A stretch of DNA of 64,000 nucleotides from Mesorhizobium sp. M2E.F.Ca.ET.219.01.1.1 (GTDB lineage Bacteria; Pseudomonadota; Alphaproteobacteria; Rhizobiales; Rhizobiaceae): contig NZ_SADT02000001.1 of the NCBI RefSeq assembly GCF_004016445.2, positions 1,097,630 through 1,161,629 of the forward strand. The letters are read 5' to 3'. The stretch's first letter is position 1. Every line of letters starts with the position of its first letter. Below are positions 18,727-28,940 of the stretch, piece by piece. A model generated the notes under the pieces. It ran no database searches and had not been told where the DNA came from. It saw only the letters and a program-made list of their open reading frames with translations. Made by a program: the position numbers and the translations under genes.

Positions 18727-20084
18727 ATGCTGTTCAACCACCGCGTCATGACCAGCATCCCCGACAACGCAGCCGTGTCCCCGTCCGCAAATTCCGCACG
18801 TCAGGCGCGTCGTGTCGCGCTGATCGTGGCGGTCGCCTTCTTCATGCATATGCTGACCATGGCGGTGTTCGTGCCGCTGTCGGCCTGGCTTGCCGACCGT
18901 TTTGGCGCGCGCAATATTTTCCTCCTGGCGATGGCGCTGTTCACGCTGGCCTCGGTTGCTTGCGGGTTTTCGCAGAGCCTGACCCAGTCGTCGCCGCCCG
19001 CATCGTGCAGGGCCTGGGCAGCGCGCTGATGACGCCGGTCGGCCGCATCCTGGTGCTGCGCAACGCCGAGAAATCCGAATTGATCGCCGCGACGGCGCTG
19101 ATAACCTAGCCGGCTTTGTTCGCGCCGGTGGTCGGGCCGGTGCTTGGCGGCTTCATCACGACCTATCTCTCCTGGCACTGGAACTTCTTCATCAACGCGC
19201 CGCTGGGGCTGGCCGGGCTTGCGCTGGTCGCCCGCTTCGTGCCGGGCGACCGCGATTCCGAGGCCAAGCCATTCGATTGGCCGGGCTTTTTCCTCACCTC
19301 GCTCGGGCTTGCAGTGATGCTTTACGGGCTCGAACGCCTCGCGCATCCCGAGAACGGCTTGTTGCCGACGGTAGGCTCCATCGGCATTGGCATCATGATC
19401 GGCTGGCTCGCCGTTCGCCACCTCTTGCAGGCTCGGCATCCGCTGCTCGACCTTTCGGCCTTCAAGGTGCTGACCTTCGCGATCTCGACGCTTGCCGCGG
19501 GCACGGTCTTCCGCGTCGCGATCAACGCCACGCCCTTCCTGCTGCCGCTGCTGTTCCAGGTCGGCTTCGGCCTGAGTCCAGTCGATGCCGGCCTGTTGGT
19601 GCTGGCCTATTTCCTCGGCAATCTCGGCATGAAGACGGTGACGACGCCGACGCTCAGGCGCTTCGGCTTCCGCACCGTGATGGTGGTGAATGGGTCGATC
19701 GCGTCGCTGGCGATCATGGCCTGCGGAGCGATCTCGCCGCAGACGTCTCAGGTGGCGCTGATGCTGGTCGCCGGTCTCACGCGCTCGATGCAATTCACAG
19801 CGCTGAACACGCTCGCCTTCGCCGATATCGGCGCGCCGCAGCGGAGCTCGGCGGCGACGCTGTCCTCGATGCTGCAGCAGATATCGATGCTGTTCGGCGT
19901 GGCGATCGCGGCGGCGATCCTCAATTTGTCGCAGATATTCAGGGGCGAAGCCTTGCCCGACCTCGTCGACTTCAGAATCACCTTCGTCGCGATCGGCCTG
20001 CTCGGTCTCGCCGCGGCGATGCGCTTCCTGGTGCTGCCGGCCAACGCCGGCGCCGAGGTTTCGGGGCATTCGACGAACAATTGA
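18727..20084 (+). pseudogene. DHA2-type MFS transporter, inactivated
   Basis: Two out-of-phase fragments of one 14-helix drug-type MFS carrier. The first (to about 18985) reads VFVPLSAWLADRFGARNIF. The frame then breaks at CAGTCGTCG near 18985-18990, where one T appears lost relative to the expected Gln-Phe-Val-Val-Ala-Arg. In the corrected frame a TAG at 19107-19109 replaces an expected Trp just before ALFAPVVGPVLGGF. The rest (to 20084) is open, with about ten hydrophobic segments. The start of the protein also lacks the usual first-helix/loop stretch between FFM and HMLTMAVF, suggesting an in-frame deletion of about 28 codons (inferred from the family). Confidence 0.85.
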
Positions 20085-20363
20085 GGTCGCGCCGGGGGAT
20101 TTCGCGGACTCAAATTGCGCCGGCCGCGCTGCCTTCGAACGGGCTCTTCCGCCGGCCGCGCGATCGAGGTAACGGATTGCCAAAAGCTCAAGAGTTTCCG
20201 TCTATTGCGCCAGTTGCGGCAATCGATGCGTCCACTCGGAAAATAGTCGGAGAGGCGCGGTTCTTGAACGTGGATTCATTTGACTACCCGCTGTCGGGCC
20301 GATTAGCTTTCGTGTGGGGTGAGGGCCGGCAAAACCTTGCCGTTGGGGCGAAAGACATAAGCG

Positions 20364-21350
20364 ATGAACGCGATCGGCTGGCCGAACTGGAGGCGCCTCA
20401 ATCAGGAAGGCATCGTCTTTGCCATCGCCATCCTTTTGTTCGCCGCCGCTGCGCTGGGCCTGCCCGGGTTCCTGACCGCCGACAATCTGGTGGCCATCGT
20501 CCGATCCGTCTCGGTGCTCGGCATTCTGGCGCTCGGCATGGCGGTCGTCATCATCGGCCGCGGCATCGACCTGTCGGCAGTGGCGATCATGGCGATGTCG
20601 GTTGCCTGGTACCTGCAACTGCTCAACACCGGCACCTCGGACGGCCTGGCCTTCGCCTATGTGCTGGCGGGCGTTTTAGCCATCGGCCTGCTCAACGGCT
20701 TTCTGGTCGCCTATGCCGACGTTCCGGCGATCTTCGTCACTTTGGCCACTGGCTCCTTCGTCTTCGGCTATGTGCGCTCGCAACTGATCACGCAGGATGC
20801 CGTTCCCGTGCCGCAGGGCCATTGGGTGGAACTGCTCGGCGGCGTGCGCTTCCTCGACATTCCGGTCGAGGTTTTCGTCTTCGCCGGACTGGCGTTCCTG
20901 GTCTTCCTGTTCCTGCGCTACACCAAATGGGGCCGCTTCATCTACTTCGCCGGCGACAACCCGGTCGCGGCGCGCAACATCGGCATTCCGGTGCGCCCGA
21001 TGCTGGTGCTGCGCTACGCGCTTTCGGCCGTGGTGGCGCTGATCGCCGGCCTGCTCACGGCGGCCAGCCTGCATTCGATCAACACGCGCGTCGTCAATTC
21101 GACGCTGCTCTACGACATCGTGCTGGTGGCGGTGATCGGCGGCATCGGCCTGTCCGGCGGCAGGGGCGGGGTGCGCAACGTGCTGGTGGGGGCGGCGCTG
21201 ATCGGCATCCTGCTCAATGCCATGACCATCATCGACATTCCGCTGCTCTATCAGAACCTGATCAAGGCGGCGATCCTGCTGGGGGCCATCATCGTCGACG
21301 GCATCATCAATCCGCGCGACGAGCAGACCGCGCAGCAGGGCGACATTTAG
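20364..21350 (+). CDS. CUT2-family sugar ABC transporter permease
   Basis: A 328-residue RbsC-like membrane protein with about eight to ten hydrophobic segments. Family landmarks are GRGIDLSAVAIMAMS near residue 70 (the GIDLS motif of ribose-type permeases) and VIGGIGLSGGRGGVRNVLVGA near residue 260. The start has only a loose GGGGCGAAAG site. It is the first gene of a five-gene import operon, and the binding protein follows after a small GATGGG/CCCATC hairpin. The 279 bp between the MFS pseudogene and this start contain no gene that I can see. Confidence 0.85.
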   Translation: MNAIGWPNWRRLNQEGIVFAIAILLFAAAALGLPGFLTADNLVAIVRSVSVLGILALGMAVVIIGRGIDLSAVAIMAMSVAWYLQLLNTGTSDGLAFAYVLAGVLAIGLLNGFLVAYADVPAIFVTLATGSFVFGYVRSQLITQDAVPVPQGHWVELLGGVRFLDIPVEVFVFAGLAFLVFLFLRYTKWGRFIYFAGDNPVAARNIGIPVRPMLVLRYALSAVVALIAGLLTAASLHSINTRVVNSTLLYDIVLVAVIGGIGLSGGRGGVRNVLVGAALIGILLNAMTIIDIPLLYQNLIKAAILLGAIIVDGIINPRDEQTAQQGDI

Positions 21351-21438
21351 AGCCGATGGGCTGGCCCATCTTGCTTTGGGGTACCCGGAGCGATCGCGAC
21401 GATCGCGCGGCAATGAAAACCGAACCAGAGGATGTGAC

Positions 21439-22464
21439 ATGAGACTACTCAAAACATTGATGGCCGCCGCCACGGCGCTCGCCGTTACCGCCTTCGCGGC
21501 GCCGAGCTTTGCCGCCGACGATCCAGGCCCGGCCGCCTATGCCAAGGCGCTCAACGGCAAGCGCGTCATGCTGGTGCCGCTGGCGATGGGCTTCGACCTG
21601 GCGCAGGGCTGGGCGCATTACCTGAAGAAGGAAGTCGAGGCCTGGGGTGGCACGTTCGAGACCCGCGATCCGAACTGGGTTGTCGATGCCGGCGCGCAGG
21701 CGATCACCGATGCCATCGCTTCCGACACCCGGCCGGATGTTCTGATCATCCACGCGCCTGACCTCAATTCCTACTCCAAGCTGATGAAGAAGGCGCAGGC
21801 TGCCGGCACCTATGTGATCCTGGTCGACAACCCGGCCAACTTCCCGGCCGATGCCTTCGTCGGGAGCGACTGGGACAAGCTCGGCCAGCTGGAAGCGGAA
21901 GCAGCGATCAAGGGCTGCGGCGAGAATTCGTCCAAGAAGATCGGGCTGGTGCAGGGCGACCAGGCGAACTCGTCGAGCCTCTACCAGTATGCCGGCATCA
22001 TGAAGGTGCTGGAGAAGCATTCCGACTTCCAGGTTGTCGCCAAGCCGGATTCCAACTGGGACGCGACCACGTCGCGCAATGTGACAACGACGATGCTGCA
22101 GCAGCACCCCGACATCTGCTCGATCATCGACTTCTGGGACGGCGACGCCACCGGCGCTTCGGCCGCGATCCGCGACGCCAAGCTCGATGGCAAGGTGTTC
22201 CTGGTCACCACCGGCGGCGGCGAGAAGGCGGCCGACTGCGACAAGCTGAACGACGGCACCTATGGCGCCGTGGTGATGACCGATCTTGCCCGCCAGTCCG
22301 GCGACATGAACGCCATCATCAAGTTCCTGCTGCAGAGCGGCCAGCCGGCCGGCACCTCGCACACCTACATCTACACGCTGGAGAAGGCGACGACCAAGGC
22401 CGACCTCAAGCCCGACAGCTGTTGGGACCTGAAGGCGCTGCAGGCCGAAGCGGCGGCGAAATAG
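21439..22464 (+). CDS. Sugar ABC transporter substrate-binding protein
   Basis: A 341-residue periplasmic type-I binding protein. The signal peptide is about residues 1-24 (LMAAATALAVTAFAAPSFAA), and the mature part carries an RbsB-like fold: VLIIHAPDLNSYSKLMKKAQ, IGLVQGDQANSSSLYQYAG, then DICSIIDFWDGDATGASAAI. ATG 21439 has GAGGATG upstream; an earlier in-frame ATG at 21376 would spoil the signal peptide. A strong hairpin follows the stop. The two propeller genes in the operon suggest an aldonolactone- or sugar-type ligand, but this is only context. Confidence 0.86.
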   Translation: MRLLKTLMAAATALAVTAFAAPSFAADDPGPAAYAKALNGKRVMLVPLAMGFDLAQGWAHYLKKEVEAWGGTFETRDPNWVVDAGAQAITDAIASDTRPDVLIIHAPDLNSYSKLMKKAQAAGTYVILVDNPANFPADAFVGSDWDKLGQLEAEAAIKGCGENSSKKIGLVQGDQANSSSLYQYAGIMKVLEKHSDFQVVAKPDSNWDATTSRNVTTTMLQQHPDICSIIDFWDGDATGASAAIRDAKLDGKVFLVTTGGGEKAADCDKLNDGTYGAVVMTDLARQSGDMNAIIKFLLQSGQPAGTSHTYIYTLEKATTKADLKPDSCWDLKALQAEAAAK

Positions 22465-22488
22465 ACAGCGCGTCCGGATGGTATCCAC

Positions 22489-22520
22489 GAGGTGGCCGGA
22501 TCACCCCGGCCACCTCTTTT
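22489..22520 (+). terminator. Intra-operon hairpin with T-run
   Basis: GAGGTGGCCGG (22489-22499) pairs perfectly with CCGGCCACCTC (22506-22516) around a six-base loop and is followed by TTTT. It sits between the binding-protein gene and the fused permease. Such hairpins usually cause partial termination or 3-prime protection, so that the binding protein is made in excess. Confidence 0.75.
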
Positions 22521-22562
22521 CCCGTTGCCACTTCTTTCCCGCTTGAACGACAGCCGCAGCCG

Positions 22563-24686
22563 ATGACCTTTCGTGAACGCCTCCAGGCCTGGCGCTACAA
22601 TCTCGTGCCCGACCATCTGATCGGCGAGATCTTGACCAAGCGCTGGACCGACAATGCCATTCCCTTCCTGGCGCTGGTGGCGACGCTCGGCGTGTTCGGC
22701 TCGATCATTCCTGGCTTCTTCAAGCTGACCTCGCTGCAGGAATCGACACGCCAGCTCGGCGAGTTCTCCCTGGTGGTCATCGGCATGACCGTGGTGATGC
22801 TGGGTGGCGGCATCGACCTCTCGGTCGGCTCGATCTTCGCGCTGTCCTGCTTCTCCGCCGTCTATGCCTTCTTCATCCTCGAACAGTCGATATGGCTGGC
22901 CCTGGCCGCCGCGTTGGCCACCGGCCTCGTCTTCGGCGCCATCAATGGGTACCTCGTTGGGTATCTCAGGCTGCGCGCCTTTCTCACCACCCTGGTCACC
23001 TTCATCTTCGGGCGGGCGCTGTTCGACATATTGGTCAGCACCTATGCCGCCGACGTGCAGCTTTCCCAGGCTTCGTCCGACGTGCTCGACTTCATCGGCG
23101 ACGGCACATTCTGGGGGCTCTCGGTCTCGGTCTGGCTGGCCGTCATCCTCGCCATCGTCACCCACATCGCGCTGACGCGATCGCGACCGGGCTGGCATGT
23201 CCTGGCGGTGGGCGGCTCTCGCCGCTCGGCGCACAATGCCGGCATCCGCGTGCGCCGCACCGTGTTCATGACCTATGTCTTTTCCGGCTTCTGCTCATCG
23301 ATCGGCGGCTTCCTCATCGCCTGCCGGCTGAGCGGGGCGGGCCCGGGCACCGGCCTCAACCTGGAAATAATGGCGTTGACGGCGGCAGTGGTGGGCGGCG
23401 TCAGCCTTGGCGGCGGGCGCGGCTCAGTGGTCAAGGGCCTGATGGGCGCCATCATCGTGCTCACCATGACCAATGGCCTGATCCGGCTGGGCTACGGCAC
23501 CGGCACCAACCAGATGGTGCTCGGCATCCTGCTCGCGGTCGCCGTCACCATCGACATCCGCTGGCTGAAGAACCGCCACAAGGTGCTGAACGAGGTCTAT
23601 GTCGCGCCGGTCTATCTCAAGATGGGCGAGACGCAATCGGCCGCGCCCGGCTCCGGCACGCCTTACGAGCTCGACAACCGGCTCTCGGCGGCGGACCATA
23701 TAGGGCTCGGCGAGCTGGAAGGTCCTGAGGACGTCATCCTCGATCGCGACGATCATCTTTATTGCGGCACGCGCCATGGCGAGATCGTTCGCTTCTTCGC
23801 GCCCGACTACAAGCGCTCGGAAGTCTTTGCCCATATCGGCGGCTTTCCGCTGGGTCTTGCCTTCGACAAGCAAGGCAATCTGATCAGCTGCGTCGGCGCC
23901 ATGGGGCTCTATTCGGTCTCGCCGGAGCGGGAGGTGAAGCGCCTCTCGGCCGAGACGGCGCGCTCCTGGACCTCGATCGTCGACGATGCGCGCCTGCGCG
24001 ACCCGAACGATTGCGACATCGCGCCGGACGGCCGCATCTATTTCACCGACTCGACCAAGCGCTATGACGCGCATGATTGGGCGCTGGACTCGATCGAGAA
24101 CCGCGCCACCGGACGTCTGCTGGTCTACGACCCGAAGGACGGCTCGACGAAGACGCTGCTGGACGGCTACCGCTACACCAACGGCGTCTGCATGGCGCAT
24201 GACGGCAAGTCGCTGTTCTTCGCCGAGAGCTGGGCCTGCCGCGTGCATCGCTACTGGCTGGAAGGGCCCAAGGCCGGCACCGCCGAATGCGTCATCCGCG
24301 ACATGCCGGGCTATCCCGACAACATCAACCGCGCCTCCGACGGTAATTACTGGATGGCCTGGCTCGGCATGCGCACGCCGAGCTTCGACCTGTCGCTGCG
24401 CCACCCCGACATGCGCAAGCGCATGACGCGGCGCCTGCCGCAGGACGAATGGCTGTTTCCCAACATCAACACAGGCGGCGTGGTGAAGTTCAACGAGAAG
24501 GGCGGCATCGTCGAGACGCTCGGCGATCTCTCGGGCAACGCGCATCCGATGGTCACTTCGATGCGCGAGCACAAGGGCTATCTGTTCGTCGGCGGCATCC
24601 TGAACAACCGCATCGGGCGCTACAAGATTTCGGGCGCCCACCCGAACTGGACGAGCCCCGCTTCCTATTGGGGAGGCAAGCCATGA
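22563..24686 (+). CDS. Fusion of CUT2 sugar permease and SMP-30/gluconolactonase propeller
   Basis: A 707-residue two-domain protein read without interruption. Residues 1 to about 340 are an RbsC-like permease (VVMLGGGIDLSVGSIFALS, later AVVGGVSLGGGRGS). A linker of about 40 residues follows DIRWLKNRHK. From about residue 385 there is a beta-propeller of the SMP-30/strictosidine-synthase type: LEGPEDVILDRDDHLYCGT, DPNDCDIAPDGRIYFTDSTK, RYTNGVCMAHDGKSLFFAES, PGYPDNINRASDGNYWMAW. The start is ATG 22563; no strong ribosome site is seen. A cytoplasmic propeller attached to the channel might convert or sense the incoming sugar or lactone (inference). The next gene encodes a second, separate propeller. 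Confidence 0.88.
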   Translation: MTFRERLQAWRYNLVPDHLIGEILTKRWTDNAIPFLALVATLGVFGSIIPGFFKLTSLQESTRQLGEFSLVVIGMTVVMLGGGIDLSVGSIFALSCFSAVYAFFILEQSIWLALAAALATGLVFGAINGYLVGYLRLRAFLTTLVTFIFGRALFDILVSTYAADVQLSQASSDVLDFIGDGTFWGLSVSVWLAVILAIVTHIALTRSRPGWHVLAVGGSRRSAHNAGIRVRRTVFMTYVFSGFCSSIGGFLIACRLSGAGPGTGLNLEIMALTAAVVGGVSLGGGRGSVVKGLMGAIIVLTMTNGLIRLGYGTGTNQMVLGILLAVAVTIDIRWLKNRHKVLNEVYVAPVYLKMGETQSAAPGSGTPYELDNRLSAADHIGLGELEGPEDVILDRDDHLYCGTRHGEIVRFFAPDYKRSEVFAHIGGFPLGLAFDKQGNLISCVGAMGLYSVSPEREVKRLSAETARSWTSIVDDARLRDPNDCDIAPDGRIYFTDSTKRYDAHDWALDSIENRATGRLLVYDPKDGSTKTLLDGYRYTNGVCMAHDGKSLFFAESWACRVHRYWLEGPKAGTAECVIRDMPGYPDNINRASDGNYWMAWLGMRTPSFDLSLRHPDMRKRMTRRLPQDEWLFPNINTGGVVKFNEKGGIVETLGDLSGNAHPMVTSMREHKGYLFVGGILNNRIGRYKISGAHPNWTSPASYWGGKP

Positions 24687-25731
24687 TCCTCGATCCGATC
24701 CTGGATGTCTTCCGCGGCAAGGCGGTCACCATCCCGCCGCTCGACGGCGCGTTCCGTCCCAACACGCGGCTGGACGATGCGCCGGCCTTCGCCGAATTGA
24801 GCGAGCCGGACAATCTGCTGGCGGCCGACGGCCGGCTGCTCGTCTCCAGCGGCAACGCCGTCCTTGCGGTCGCGGCCGGTTCCGAACCGGTCGTGGTCGA
24901 GACCTTTCAATCCTCCGTCGCCGCGCTGGCCCTGTCACCATCAGGCGATCTGACCGTCGGGCTCGAAAACGGCAAGCTACTGATCGCCGGCAAGGAAGTC
25001 TCGTTGTCTGCCGAAGTCCGGTGCATCACCGCGCTTGCCTATGCCAGTGACGGCACGCTGTGGCTGGCCAATGGTTCCGCCGAGCATGCGCCGTCACAAT
25101 GGGCGGCCGACCTGATGAAGAAGGGCGCGTCCGGGTCGCTGTGGCGCTGCGGGCCGGGGGGTATCGGCTTCCAGCGGATCGCCGGCGACGTCGCCTTTCC
25201 CTATGGGCTTCACCCGATCGGCAACGACGTGCTGGTCAGCGAAAGCTGGCGCCACCAGCTTGTCCGCTTCGACGCCGCGAGCGGAAACCGGTCGACGGTG
25301 CTGACGCATCTGCCCGGCTATCCCGCGCGGCTTTCGCCGGCCGGCGACGGTGGCGCTTGGCTGACGCTGTTTGCGCCGCGCAACCGGCTGATCGAATTCG
25401 TGCTGCAGGAAACGCATTATTGCCAGGACATGATCGACCAGCTGCCGCCGGCCTATTGGATCGCGCCGGCGCTGGCTTCCAACCGCAGCTTCCTCGAGCC
25501 GCTGCAATGCGGCGGTATCCGCACGATGGGCATCCACAAGCCGTGGTCGCCCAGCCGCTCCTACGGGCTCGTCGTGAAACTCGACCGGACCCTGCAGCCG
25601 CAATTCAGCCTGCACAGCCGCGCCAACGGCACGCGCCACGGCATCTGCAGCGTGGCCGAACGGGATGGCCGCCTGTTCGTCGCCGCGAAAGGCGGCGACT
25701 GCGTGCTGGCAATCGATACGGGAGGTTTCTG

Positions 25732-25732
<1 letters not shown>
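24683..25732 (+). CDS. SMP-30/gluconolactonase-like beta-propeller protein
   Basis: A 349-residue protein whose ATG overlaps the stop of the fusion gene (ATGA). Propeller-like repeats include ALALSPSGDLTVGLENGKLL, CITALAYASDGTLWLANGS, FPYGLHPIGNDVLVSESWRH and RLSPAGDGGAWLTLF. It resembles the propeller half of the preceding fusion but is more divergent in its metal-site segments. There is no signal peptide, so it is probably cytoplasmic. Lactonase activity is possible but not shown by the sequence; a structural or sensor role beside the transporter is an alternative. Confidence 0.75.
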
Positions 25733-27228
<1,496 letters not shown>

Positions 27229-27278
27229 GATGCTGGCTGGTGGCTACTTCGACAATTTGCCGAATCGTCGATCCCTTC

Positions 27279-27463
27279 GTCATCCACGGGCGGAGCAAGA
27301 AGCGAAGCGACGCGCGCAGACCCGAGGATCCATGCCGTTACCTTCGCCGTATGCGCAGCTGCCCAGAATTCTGCTCCGCTGCACCCTTCGCGCGAGGTCA
27401 CGGCATGGATTCTAGGGTCTGCGCTGCGTCGCTTCGCTCCTTGCTCCGCCCTAGAATGACGAG
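27279..27463. repeat. Large palindromic intergenic repeat, family A copy 1
   Basis: A 185-bp element whose outer arms of about 60 bp are near-perfect inverted copies: GTCATCCACGGGCGGAGCAA at one end and TTGCTCCGCCCTAGAATGAC at the other. Inner arms are GATCCATGCCGT and ACGGCATGGAT, with a loop containing CAGAATTCTGC. A second copy is at 42873-43050. It fills most of the 369-bp gap between the ATPase gene and the AhpD-like gene; the rest of that gap holds nothing I recognise. Confidence 0.85.
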
Positions 27464-27597
27464 GCTGAGGTGCTTCGACGGCCTATGCGGCAGTGTGCTG
27501 TTTCGAGCTAAAAACTGAATCGGATAATCCGCTTAGCCGTCTATGCTCGACACTTGATTCAAAGACCTGATCCACCGATTCAACGAAGGGATGTTCC

Positions 27598-28005
27598 ATG
27601 GCCACCACAAAACTGCTCAGCGATGCCGAGGTCCAAAAGATCCCGGCGGTGAAGGCCGTGTTCGACGATATTCGGGCGACGCGGAAGTCCGATTTCGTCA
27701 ACAATTTCTGGCGCGGGCTGGCCAACGATCCGGCAGCGCTGAAGCGGGTGTGGGAGCAGCTCAAGGCTGTCATGGTCGCCGACAGCGCCATCGATCCGCT
27801 GACCAAGGAAATGATCTATATCGCGGTCTCGACCGCCAACGGCTGCTCCTATTGCATTCACTCGCATACGGCCGCCGCGCGGGCCAAGGGCATGACCGAC
27901 GCGCAGCATGGTGAATTGGTGTCGATCATCGGCCTCGCCGGCCAGACCAACCACCTCGTGACGGCGATGCAGATTCCGCTCGATCCGCAATTCGAGGTGA
28001 AGTGA
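27598..28005 (+). CDS. Carboxymuconolactone decarboxylase/AhpD-like protein
   Basis: A 135-residue all-helical protein. It carries the AhpD-type motif: Glu in TKEMIYIAVSTANG, then CSYCIHSH with the CxxC pair and a His three residues after, and the trailing AARAKGM. Members are peroxidase partners or unknown oxidoreductases; few are true decarboxylases. A GAAGGGA ribosome site precedes ATG 27598. It stands alone, convergent with the amidohydrolase of the molybdenum hydroxylase cluster, so a shared pathway is possible but not shown. Confidence 0.85.
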   Translation: MATTKLLSDAEVQKIPAVKAVFDDIRATRKSDFVNNFWRGLANDPAALKRVWEQLKAVMVADSAIDPLTKEMIYIAVSTANGCSYCIHSHTAAARAKGMTDAQHGELVSIIGLAGQTNHLVTAMQIPLDPQFEVK

Positions 28006-28016
28006 AGCGCCGACTT

Positions 28017-28042
28017 TCCCTTCTCCCACAAGGGAAGAAGGA
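28017..28042. repeat. Short hairpin related to the CCTTCTCCCACAAGGG repeats
   Basis: CCCTTCTCCCACAAGGGAAGAAGG lies between two convergent genes and forms a short hairpin. It matches the arm sequence of the larger repeat at 36453-36598. It may be a remnant half-unit and could help terminate both transcripts. Confidence 0.45.
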
Positions 28043-28052
28043 AGAAGCCGCG

Positions 28053-28940
28053 TTAAACCGGCCGGTAAACTCTCTTCGCCGTATTCCAGAAGATGTCCGC
28101 CTCGGCTTGCGCGCCGTGCCTGGCTACCGCCGCGCGGTGCGCCTTGATCAGCTCGGCATGGCTGGTCCAGAGTTTCTCGATTGGGAAGTTCGAGCCGAAC
28201 ATCAGCCGGTCGCTGCCGAGGATTTCGATCGCGTTGTCGACGATATAGGCGATCAGTTCCGGGTCGTTGCGGTGGACGAACGTGCCGAGTCCCGACAGCT
28301 TGGCGTAGAAGTTGGGCGCTGCCGAAAGCGTGCGGAGACCCGCCTTCCATGCTTCCGTGGTTTCGGGCTCCATGCCGGTCAGCATGCCGGCATGGGTCAG
28401 AACGAAATTCGTCTCCCGGTTCTCGCCGACCAGCGTCAGCCCGTCCTTCATCTGCGCGGGAAAAAGCTGCAGGTCGAAGGAGAGGCCGTAATCCTTCAGC
28501 CGCGCCACATTGGCACGCACCTTCGGATCGATCACCTGGTCGGCCGAGGCGGCGAAGCGGAAGGCGGGCGTCTCGTGCCAGTGCAACTGCATGCGCACGC
28601 CGCGCAGCAGCTGGTATTTCATCAGCCGATCGATCTGCGGGCGGACGTCGTCGACCGTCATGTCGGCATAGCCGACGATGGCGTGCGGCCAGCGGGTTTC
28701 TTGCGCCGTCTTTTGCAGGAAGGCGACTTCCTTCTCGAAATCCTCCTTGGCCCAGTTGGTCTGGACATAGACGGCCTTCTCGACGCCCGAGCCTTTCTGG
28801 TCTTCGAGGAACTCTGTGATCGGGTAATCGCGGCGGATCGGCTCGTAGGGGCCGAAGATGCGCGGCACCATCGGGCCGACCAGCCAGGGCTGGTCCTTTT
28901 GGCGCCAGATGTGGAAATGCGCGTCGATGGCTTTCTGCAT
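28053..28940 (-). CDS. Amidohydrolase family (COG3618-type) metal-dependent hydrolase
   Basis: A 295-residue TIM-barrel hydrolase. The N-terminal metal motif is DAHFHIW. Later strands carry GVRMQLHWHE, NFVLTHAGM and LMFGSNFPIEKL, typical of the 2-pyrone-4,6-dicarboxylate lactonase/fuconolactonase group. I chose ATG 28940 because it overlaps the stop of the upstream VWA gene (TGATG) with an AAAAGGG site in front; an ATG at 28958 is also in frame. It is the last gene of the molybdenum hydroxylase operon, so it probably opens a lactone or amide ring made by that hydroxylase (inference). Confidence 0.83.
   Translation of the reverse strand: MQKAIDAHFHIWRQKDQPWLVGPMVPRIFGPYEPIRRDYPITEFLEDQKGSGVEKAVYVQTNWAKEDFEKEVAFLQKTAQETRWPHAIVGYADMTVDDVRPQIDRLMKYQLLRGVRMQLHWHETPAFRFAASADQVIDPKVRANVARLKDYGLSFDLQLFPAQMKDGLTLVGENRETNFVLTHAGMLTGMEPETTEAWKAGLRTLSAAPNFYAKLSGLGTFVHRNDPELIAYIVDNAIEILGSDRLMFGSNFPIEKLWTSHAELIKAHRAAVARHGAQAEADIFWNTAKRVYRPV

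Noticed and set aside
20085..20363. Possible gene or regulatory RNA between the MFS pseudogene and the permease gene
   Set aside because: GCCGGCCGCG is repeated, but I found no credible frame, structured RNA or clear operator.
27229..27597. Possible insertion sequence or small gene in this gap
   Set aside because: The gap is mostly a self-complementary palindrome; no transposase, terminal duplication or coding pattern was seen.
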